8,001 nucleotides of DNA from Sporosarcina sp. (lineage in GTDB: Bacteria; Bacillota; Bacilli; Bacillales_A; Planococcaceae): assembly GCA_029263945.1 (NCBI GenBank), contig JARIDM010000240.1:1-8001 (forward strand), written 5' to 3'. Below, one piece after another: positions 1 to 5,416 of this stretch. How positions within the stretch are numbered: the first letter of the stretch is position 1; each line of letters starts with the position of its first letter. The translations under genes and the position numbers were made by a program. The notes under the pieces are model-generated. The model searched no databases. It was not told where the DNA came from and saw nothing but the letters and a program-made list of their open reading frames with translations.

Positions 1-1518
1 GGTAAAGCCAAGTGCTTTGAACATTTTTTCTTGAAGTTCACGCTCATATATACGTAATGATCCGCCGCCTAACTCGTATCCATTTAATACAAGATCATAT
101 GCTTCAGCTTTCACTTCATCAGGGTTACTTTCTAGAAGTTCCTCATTCGTCGGTCGTGTAAACGGGTGGTGCGCCGCGTAATAACGACCTTCATCTTCGT
201 TGTACTCAAATAATGGCCACTCTGTTACCCACAGAAAGTTAAATTTCGTTTCATCGATTAAACCGTGTTCTTTCGCAAGTTTTACACGTAATGCACCAAG
301 TGCATCTGCGACAACCGATTTCTTATCCGCTACGAATAACAGTAAATCGCCTGGTTCTGCTTGCGCTGCCGATTGTAAATCATTCGCGAGATCACCTTCA
401 AAGAAACGAGCGATAGGTCCAGTTAACCCTTCTTCGGTTACTTTTAACCAAGCAAGACCTTTTGCACCATACGGAGCAACAAACTCACCCAATCCATCGA
501 TTTCTTTTCGTGTATAGTCATCTGCGCCATTTTTAAGGTTAATTAACTTCACTTGACCACCAGACGCAATCGCTCCAGTAAAGACTTTAAACGGGGCTTC
601 TTTTACAGTTTCAGAAACATCAATCAGTTCCATTTCAAAGCGTGTATCAGGTTTATCAGATCCAAAACGGGCCATCGCTTCGTCATAAGGAATTCTTCTA
701 AATGGTGTTTCGATTTCAATGCCTTTAACGTCTTTCATAACTTTTTTCATAAGACGCTCGTTTAATTCTATGATTTGTTCAATTGACATAAAACTCATTT
801 CCATATCAATTTGTGTAAATTCAGGTTGTCGATCAGCACGTAAATCCTCATCGCGGAAACACCGCGCAATTTGATAGTATCGATCAAATCCAGAAACCAT
901 TAGCATTTGTTTGAATAACTGTGGATACTGAGGTAAGGCATAGAACTCACCTGCATGAACACGGCTTGGCACAAGATAATCACGTGCGCCTTCAGGTGTA
1001 GATTTTGTCAAAATTGGTGTTTCGACTTCTAGGAATCCTTCATCATCTAAAAAGTTTCGTACCGTACGTGTAATATCCGAACGCATCTTGAAAATACGCG
1101 CCAACTTTGGACGACGCAAATCTAAATAACGATACTTTAAACGTAATTCTTCATTAACATCAGTTTCATCTTCAATCATAAACGCAGGTGTTTTGGATTT
1201 ATTGATGATAGATACTTCATCTACTTGAATTTCGATTGTACCTGTACCTAAATTTGGATTCATTTGATTTTCTTGTCGTTTAATGACCTTTCCCGTTACC
1301 CCGATGACAAATTCACTTCGAAGTGTTTCTGCAATCTCAAGGGCTTCTTTAGATAGGTCGGGATTAAATACAGTTTGAATAATGCCTGAGCGATCTCGAA
1401 CATCAATAAAAATTAATCCTCCAAGATCCCTTCTCGATTGAACCCAACCATTTAATGTTACGACAGTGTCTATATCTTGCTCCGTTATTTCTCCACAATA
1501 ATGTGTACGTTCCATCAT
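1..1518 (-). CDS. aspS: Aspartyl-tRNA synthetase, C-terminus cut by window edge
   Basis: This class II synthetase charges tRNA-Asp with aspartate in the cytoplasm. The window holds 506 residues; bacterial AspRS is usually about 590, so roughly 85 C-terminal residues, including class II motif 3, lie outside. Visible in order are the OB-fold anticodon-binding domain (residues 1 to about 105, with WVQSRRDLGG at 25-34), the catalytic core with motif 2 (FRDEDLRADRQ from 221), the bacterial insertion (GAD) domain at roughly 300-420, AHHPFTRP around 449-456, and ELGGGSLR at 482-489. Three in-frame ATGs lie at 1524, 1518 and 1515. I chose 1518 because MMERTHYCG fits the family N-terminus and leaves about 10 bases after GAGG; ATG at 1524 would overlap the hisS stop as ATGA but sits only 4 bases from that GAGG. 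It is the second gene of the T-box-controlled hisS-aspS operon and has no terminator or promoter of its own before it. Confidence 0.97.
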   Translation of the reverse strand, partial: MMERTHYCGEITEQDIDTVVTLNGWVQSRRDLGGLIFIDVRDRSGIIQTVFNPDLSKEALEIAETLRSEFVIGVTGKVIKRQENQMNPNLGTGTIEIQVDEVSIINKSKTPAFMIEDETDVNEELRLKYRYLDLRRPKLARIFKMRSDITRTVRNFLDDEGFLEVETPILTKSTPEGARDYLVPSRVHAGEFYALPQYPQLFKQMLMVSGFDRYYQIARCFRDEDLRADRQPEFTQIDMEMSFMSIEQIIELNERLMKKVMKDVKGIEIETPFRRIPYDEAMARFGSDKPDTRFEMELIDVSETVKEAPFKVFTGAIASGGQVKLINLKNGADDYTRKEIDGLGEFVAPYGAKGLAWLKVTEEGLTGPIARFFEGDLANDLQSAAQAEPGDLLLFVADKKSVVADALGALRVKLAKEHGLIDETKFNFLWVTEWPLFEYNEDEGRYYAAHHPFTRPTNEELLESNPDEVKAEAYDLVLNGYELGGGSLRIYERELQEKMFKALGFT

Positions 1519-1520
1519 AT

Positions 1521-2804
1521 TCATCTACCCTCTTTCGTCAAGCGATCTGCTACGACTTGTATAAGTTCTGTTGTTGAAATTTCTTCTTGCTGTCTGTCAG
1601 CCATATTGCGTAAAACCACGACTTGTTTAGCAACTTCTTCTTCACCTATAACCAATACATTTTTGGCTTTTAACCGATCAGCTGATTTCATCTGCGCTTT
1701 CATTTTGCGGCCAGTATAGTCAATATCCGCTCGTATGCCTGATGCCCTTAATTGACCAAGAATTTTAACCCCTAAACGTTTCGCTTCGTCCCCTAATGTT
1801 ACAACATAAACGTCAATATCAGGTTCAGCTTCGAATGAAACCTCCTCAGCTTCCATTGCAAGAAGCAAACGTTCTATACTCATTGCAAAGCCAATCCCAG
1901 GTGCAGATGGCCCACCAATGTCTTCTGCGAGGCCATTATATCTACCTCCCCCGCAAAGTGTGGTAATTGCGCCAAAACCTTCTGAAGTGCTCATGATTTC
2001 AAATGCAGTATGATTATAATAATCTAAGCCACGAACAAGGTTTGCGTCAATTTCATAAGGGATGTCCATATCTTCTAAATAACTGGTCACTTCTTTAAAG
2101 TAAGCTGCAGATTCCTCATTCAAATAGTCTGCAAGTGAAGGTGCTGACTTAATTAAAGGATGATCCCCATCTACTTTGCAATCTAAAATTCTAAGTGGGT
2201 TTTTTTCAAGTCGATCTTTACAATCTGAACAAAACTCATCAATATGAGGTTTAAAATGTTCAATTAGTGCTTCTTTATGCGTCCGTCTGCATTCAGTATC
2301 TCCTAGGGAGTTAATCACAAGCTTCAATTTTGTAAGTCCTGCTTTTTTATATACGTCCATGGCCAATGCAATTACTTCAGCGTCGATTGCAGGATCATTA
2401 CTTCCAATGGCTTCAATGCCAAATTGTACAAATTGGCGATACCTTCCTGCTTGCTGACGTTCATAACGGAACATAGGTCCTGTGTAAAAAAGTTTCACAG
2501 GTTGGTCAGGATAACCAAACATTTTATGTTCAACATAAGACCGGACAACCGGCGCAGTACCTTCAGGTCGAAGTGTCATCGAGCGATCGCCACGATCTGT
2601 AAATGTATACATTTCTTTTTGAACGACATCCGTTGTTTCTCCGACTAGACGTTGAAAAAGATCTGTTTGTTCAAATATAGGTGTTCGTATTTCTTTATAA
2701 CGATAAACATCGCAAACATTTTTTATAATCGCTTCGGCACGTTGCCATTTCCACGATTCAGAGGGTAAAATATCTTGTGTTCCTCTAGGTACTTTAAAAT
2801 TCAT
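1521..2804 (-). CDS. hisS: Histidyl-tRNA synthetase
   Basis: This cytoplasmic class II synthetase charges tRNA-His with histidine and works as a homodimer. At 427 residues it has the normal bacterial length. Visible features are the N-terminal PRGTQDILP (6-14), TLRPEGT (77-83), motif 2 (FRYERQQAGRYRQF, 112-125), the histidine-specific HisA motif LVRGLDYY (256-263), GGGRYNGL (285-292), motif 3 (GIGFAMSIERLL, 303-314) and a C-terminal anticodon-binding domain from about residue 328. There are two in-frame ATGs, at 2810 and 2804. I chose 2804 because the Shine-Dalgarno sequence AAAGGGG then lies 7 bases upstream, whereas it almost touches the ATG at 2810, and because MNFKVPRGTQD fits the family start. 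It is the first gene of an operon with aspS, whose start lies within a few bases of the TGA stop. Expression should be controlled by the T-box leader upstream. No catalytic motif is missing. Confidence 0.98.
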   Translation of the reverse strand: MNFKVPRGTQDILPSESWKWQRAEAIIKNVCDVYRYKEIRTPIFEQTDLFQRLVGETTDVVQKEMYTFTDRGDRSMTLRPEGTAPVVRSYVEHKMFGYPDQPVKLFYTGPMFRYERQQAGRYRQFVQFGIEAIGSNDPAIDAEVIALAMDVYKKAGLTKLKLVINSLGDTECRRTHKEALIEHFKPHIDEFCSDCKDRLEKNPLRILDCKVDGDHPLIKSAPSLADYLNEESAAYFKEVTSYLEDMDIPYEIDANLVRGLDYYNHTAFEIMSTSEGFGAITTLCGGGRYNGLAEDIGGPSAPGIGFAMSIERLLLAMEAEEVSFEAEPDIDVYVVTLGDEAKRLGVKILGQLRASGIRADIDYTGRKMKAQMKSADRLKAKNVLVIGEEEVAKQVVVLRNMADRQQEEISTTELIQVVADRLTKEGR

Positions 2805-2888
2805 ATTCATTCCCCTTTCAATAAATTGGCTCAGTCAACAACGGCATTTGCCTGTACAGCAGTGGTTTTACCACAGTTTTGGTTGGTC
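2805..2888 (-). other. Spacer between T-box terminator and hisS start
   Basis: These 84 bases hold the hisS ribosome binding site (AAAGGGG, near 2818-2812), a small hairpin GTGGT-AAA-ACCAC (2874-2862) and a short GGCA-AA-TGCC inverted repeat. I found no convincing sigma-A promoter, so hisS probably depends on read-through of the T-box. No coding function can be supported here. Confidence 0.6.
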
Positions 2889-2934
2889 AAAAAAAAAAGG
2901 CCCTCATCCCTTGCATATGCAAGGGACGAGAGCC
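2889..2934 (-). terminator. T-box conditional terminator
   Basis: On the minus strand the arms 2934-2917 and 2916-2899 pair along their whole length (18 pairs on paper, including two G-U pairs; sterically about 16 pairs with a 4-base loop) and are followed by ten T residues at 2898-2889. The tip contains the palindrome CCTTGCATATGCAAGG. The 5' arm contains CGTCCCTT, which can instead pair with the T-box AGGG to form the antiterminator. Without uncharged tRNA-His, transcription should stop here. Confidence 0.95.
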
Positions 2935-3173
2935 TTTTTAAGCTTCCGCGGTTCCACCCTAATTGACGTATTAAAAATACGCCCACTTGAATCTCGGATA
3001 ACGGCCGATTCCGTCTTAACCTACTGACTACCATTGCAGTGTTCAGCCAAGAGCTTCAGTGGTGTTGTTCATCATAACTGTTTGTAGGTTGAATTTCAGC
3101 CAAGCCCAACCCTCTCTAGTCAAACAAATTTATAATTACTTTCCACTTCGTAAGCAATTTCTTATAAACAATT
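2889..3173 (-). promoter_or_regulatory. T-box leader controlling hisS-aspS (His specifier)
   Basis: This is an untranslated leader that binds uncharged tRNA and then allows read-through into hisS-aspS. Seen on the minus strand are an AGAGAG element (3117-3112) typical of Stem I, a specifier-loop sequence GAA-CAC with CAC at 3041-3039 (a histidine codon, fitting hisS), a small hairpin CGTATT/AATACG at 2981-2967, the T-box sequence AGGGTGGAACCGCGG at 2960-2946, and a terminator just after it. AGGG of the T-box can pair with CCCT in the 5' arm of the terminator, which is the usual exclusive antiterminator/terminator choice. The start near 3173 is inferred from the promoter. I did not resolve the full Stem I pairing. 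The tRNA-acceptor bulge reads TGGA (2956-2953). Confidence 0.95.
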
Positions 3174-3196
3174 ACTCATAATCATAATGAGTAATT
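3170..3196. repeat. 27-bp near-perfect palindrome over the hisS -10 box
   Basis: Left arm AATTACTCATAAT (3170-3182) and right arm ATAATGAGTAATT (3184-3196) are reverse complements at 12 of 13 positions around a central C at 3183. The outer ten base pairs match perfectly. The element covers the -10 box and predicted start site of the hisS promoter and lies upstream of the divergent amidase gene. Its place and symmetry suggest a site for a dimeric DNA-binding protein. Because it spans the transcription start, most of it would not be in the leader RNA. The function is inferred, not shown. Confidence 0.6.
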
Positions 3197-3209
3197 ACCA
3201 AGATGTCAA
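3181..3209 (-). promoter_or_regulatory. Sigma-A promoter of the hisS-aspS operon
   Basis: On the minus strand there is a perfect -35 box TTGACA (3209-3204), a 17-base spacer and a -10 box TATGAT (3186-3181, five of six matches). The predicted start is near 3173, which places the complete T-box leader downstream. The -10 box lies inside a long palindrome (3170-3196) that is listed separately. Confidence 0.9.
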
Positions 3210-3248
3210 CCTTTTGCAGTTTATGTAGTTTTTTGTCGCGAGATATCC

Positions 3249-3254
3249 TATAAT
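3249..3254 (+). promoter_or_regulatory. Possible -10 box of the amidase gene
   Basis: A perfect TATAAT lies 23 bases before the amidase start, giving a predicted transcript start near 3261. No good TTGACA-like box sits at 16-18 bases upstream (TAGTTT at 17 is poor), and there is no extended TG. The gene may therefore need an activator or use a weak promoter. Confidence 0.45.
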
Positions 3255-3277
3255 TAGGAACAAGAGGAGTGGATTTA

Positions 3278-4801
3278 ATGAAAAAAACGTTACAATGTGT
3301 TCTTATAATGGTCTTAACTTTTACATTTGCATCTTCCCAATCTACTACATATGCGCAGTCCGAAGTAATTACCGTTGAAACTAAAACACTAAATATGCGC
3401 TCAGGTCCAGGGCTATCATTTGAAGTGATTACATCATTGAAAAAAGGGGATCAGACTAAAATTCTATCAACCTCTGGTGATTGGTTACAAGTTGAATATA
3501 AAGATCAAACGGGTTATATCGCTTCCTGGCTGACTGCATCGACGACAGAAGCGTCAACTAATAGACAAGTCGTTTCACAAGTTGATCATTTAAATGTCCG
3601 CGCAACCCCATCTGTAGGTGCGACTGTTCTTGGAAGAATGGATGCTGGAGACGAAGCAAAACTGATTAAACAAGATGGATCTTGGGCATTTGTAAACTTT
3701 AACGGAATGAATGGTTGGGTTCATACAGATTATGTCTCTGTGATCGATTCGGAGCAAAAGAGTGTTACAGAAGAAACAGAAAAGTCGTTCTCCGTTTCAG
3801 TAGATGCTTTAAACATTCGTAAAAAAGCTGATTTATCCTCTAAGAAAATTGGGACAATCTATAAAGACGAATCGTATCCTGTAAAAGAAGTTGTCGGAAA
3901 TTGGGTTAAAATTAGCCTTAGTAAAAATAATGAGGGTTGGGTATATTCTTTTTACGGCACCCTTTCCGCCCAACCAGTAACATCAGAAACCAATAATTCT
4001 ATTAATCCCAACACAGTTACTGTACTTACTGATGGGACGAACATTAGAGAGTCCGCTTCAACTTCTTCGAATATTGTCGTCCGTGCAAATGCAGGCGAGC
4101 AATTTACAGTGAAGAGTGAAGCGAATGATTGGTTTGAAATTTCATTGTCCAGTGGGGATTCAGCATTTATTGCGAAGTGGGTCGTATCTCTCGACAATGC
4201 TACTAACGAAGAAAAAACGACAGCAAAAAAACAACCTCGTGTGAAAGGGACACTTCAAGGCCTTACAATTGTGATTGATCCGGGCCATGGTGGCAATGAC
4301 AAAGGGACAACGGGAGCCCGAGAAACACTTGAAAAAGAATTAACGCTTAAAACATCTGAGTTGTTAGCAACTAAATTAAAAGCAGCGGGTGCCAGTGTTC
4401 ATCTTACGCGTGAGTCAGACGATTACGTGTCCCTTCGTAAAAGAGTTGCGAGTAGTCATCAATACGATGCAGATGCTTTTTTAAGCATACATTATGATGC
4501 CACAACGGATAGCTCTGTTACGGGTTTTACAACCTACTACATGTATAATTGGCAAGCAGATTTAGCAAATAGCGTAAACAACGGACTAAATGAAACGTTG
4601 TCGATCCGCAACCGCGGTGCACAACCTGGTAACTATTTCGTTTTACGAGAGAATAGACAAAATGCTATTTTAATAGAACTTGGGTTTTTATCAAATCCAT
4701 CTGAGGAACTTGCCCTAAATAGCAGCAATTTTCGTGAACAAGCAACACATGGTATATATAATGGCTTGCTTAGTTATTTCAATTCAACGATTTCAGAATA
4801 A
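3278..4801 (+). CDS. Secreted N-acetylmuramoyl-L-alanine amidase with four SH3b domains
   Basis: This is a cell-wall hydrolase predicted to cut the bond between N-acetylmuramic acid and L-alanine in peptidoglycan outside the cell. It has 507 residues: a signal peptide (MKKT, hydrophobic 8-18, likely cleavage after TYA at 26), four bacterial SH3 domains at about 31-88, 98-156, 171-229 and 244-306 that should bind the wall (each has an LN-x-R-type strand such as LNMRSGPG at 38-45), a short basic linker, and a zinc-dependent Amidase_3 domain from about 328. Predicted zinc ligands are H337 (DPGHGG), E352 (LEKELTL) and H405 (SIHYD); the catalytic glutamate is E467 (ILIELGFLSNP). I chose ATG 3278, 8 bases after AAGAGGAG, over the in-frame GTG at 3269, which lies inside that site. 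Domain layout and place between hisS and dtd match B. subtilis YrvJ. It is transcribed divergently from hisS and converges on dtd. Confidence 0.95.
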   Translation: MKKTLQCVLIMVLTFTFASSQSTTYAQSEVITVETKTLNMRSGPGLSFEVITSLKKGDQTKILSTSGDWLQVEYKDQTGYIASWLTASTTEASTNRQVVSQVDHLNVRATPSVGATVLGRMDAGDEAKLIKQDGSWAFVNFNGMNGWVHTDYVSVIDSEQKSVTEETEKSFSVSVDALNIRKKADLSSKKIGTIYKDESYPVKEVVGNWVKISLSKNNEGWVYSFYGTLSAQPVTSETNNSINPNTVTVLTDGTNIRESASTSSNIVVRANAGEQFTVKSEANDWFEISLSSGDSAFIAKWVVSLDNATNEEKTTAKKQPRVKGTLQGLTIVIDPGHGGNDKGTTGARETLEKELTLKTSELLATKLKAAGASVHLTRESDDYVSLRKRVASSHQYDADAFLSIHYDATTDSSVTGFTTYYMYNWQADLANSVNNGLNETLSIRNRGAQPGNYFVLRENRQNAILIELGFLSNPSEELALNSSNFREQATHGIYNGLLSYFNSTISE

Positions 4802-4839
4802 AAAGAGGAACTTCCATCATAGTGGAAGTTCCTCTTTTT
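4800..4839. terminator. Bidirectional terminator between amidase gene and dtd
   Basis: Perfect 17-bp arms (4800-4816 and 4823-4839) enclose a 6-base loop. The stem begins with AAAAAGAGG and ends with CCTCTTTTT, so each strand gives a GC-containing hairpin ending in a T run. It therefore suits both the amidase transcript (plus) and the rel-dtd transcript (minus). The TAA stops of both genes overlap the edges of the stem. Confidence 0.95.
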
Positions 4840-5275
4840 ATGATTCTAGTATAATTGTAACAGGGCCATCATTTATAAGTTTTACGTCCATCATTGCACC
4901 AAAAACGCCTGTTTCAATAAGTAAACCTTCCGCTCGCAGTTTATTGTTGAAAGAAAGCCATAATTCTTTGGCTTGATCAGGTCTTGCAGCTTCAATAAAG
5001 CTAGGACGGCGCCCTTTTTTAGTATCCGCATACAATGTGAATTGAGATACAGAAAGGATGGCTCCCCCGTTCTCAATAATTGAGTGATTAAGTTTTCCTT
5101 CTGTATCTTCCCATAACCTTAAATTAGAAACTTTACGTGCCATATAAGTGATGTCTTCTTCTGTATCGGTATGTGTAAGACCAACGAGTAATACATACCC
5201 TTTTTCAATAGCCCCTGTCACATTTCCATCCACTTCGACAGAAGCTTTTCCTGAACGTTGTAGCACGATTTTCAT
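4838..5275 (-). CDS. dtd: D-aminoacyl-tRNA deacylase
   Basis: This cytoplasmic homodimeric enzyme hydrolyses D-amino acids (such as D-Tyr and D-Asp) from tRNA and so protects translation from mischarging. It has 145 residues, the normal length. Both family signatures are present: SQFTLY (77-82) and NDGPVT (135-140), whose Gly-Pro pair forms the chiral selection site. KKGRRPSF (86-93) is also conserved. The ATG at 5275 follows AGGGTGA by about 6 bases. The first residues read MKIVLQRS, where many family members have QRV; I attach no weight to that. It lies downstream of rel on the same strand, after a 141-base spacer filled by an inverted repeat, and is probably co-transcribed with it, since I see only weak promoter-like sequences in the spacer. 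Its stop codon lies in the shared terminator. Confidence 0.97.
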   Translation of the reverse strand: MKIVLQRSGKASVEVDGNVTGAIEKGYVLLVGLTHTDTEEDITYMARKVSNLRLWEDTEGKLNHSIIENGGAILSVSQFTLYADTKKGRRPSFIEAARPDQAKELWLSFNNKLRAEGLLIETGVFGAMMDVKLINDGPVTIILES

Positions 5276-5298
5276 TTATACTCACCCTGACCCTTCAA

Positions 5299-5411
5299 TC
5301 AATTTCATAATAGGATTTTATCGCTTCTCCGCCACAACATATCGTTGAGTTAGAACGTTCTCAAACTATATGTGGCGTCGTTGTAGCAAATTAAGGTCAT
5401 TATGAAATTGA
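5299..5411. repeat. 113-bp inverted-repeat element between rel and dtd
   Basis: Perfect 13-bp ends TCAATTTCATAAT (5299-5311) and ATTATGAAATTGA (5399-5411) enclose a nested inverted repeat: CGCCAC..ATAT (5330-5342, with a 3-base bulge) against ATATGTGGCG (5368-5377). At the centre TTGAG (5345-5349) can pair with CTCAA (5360-5364), and AGAACGTTCT (5352-5361) is itself a palindrome. The element starts 5 bases after the rel stop codon, reading on the minus strand. It has no T run, so it is not a plain terminator. It could be a small non-coding inverted-repeat (MITE-like) insertion or a structured RNA affecting rel mRNA stability or dtd expression. I cannot tell these apart from one copy. Confidence 0.55.
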
Positions 5412-5416
5412 CGCCA

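Noticed and set aside
200..517. 105-residue plus-strand reading frame inside aspS
   Set aside because: It is antisense to a clear AspRS coding frame, so it is a shadow.
2775..2966. 63-residue plus-strand reading frame overlapping the hisS start and T-box terminator
   Set aside because: It is antisense to hisS and the leader, and resembles no protein I recognise.
2831..3034. 67-residue open reading frame on the minus strand across the T-box leader
   Set aside because: It runs through the T-box sequence and terminator hairpin, has no ribosome binding site of note, and its make-up is explained by the structured leader RNA.
3269..3277. GTG start for the amidase, adding three residues
   Set aside because: The GTG is part of the AAGAGGAG ribosome binding site; ATG 3278 has ideal spacing and begins a normal signal peptide.
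5352..5361. AGAACGTTCT as a LexA/SOS box near dtd
   Set aside because: The Gram-positive LexA box needs GAAC and GTTC separated by four bases; here they abut, so it is only the tip of the inverted repeat.
5299..5411. Inverted repeat read as an intrinsic terminator after rel
   Set aside because: Neither strand has a T run following a GC-rich stem, unlike the clear terminators at 2889-2934 and 4800-4839.
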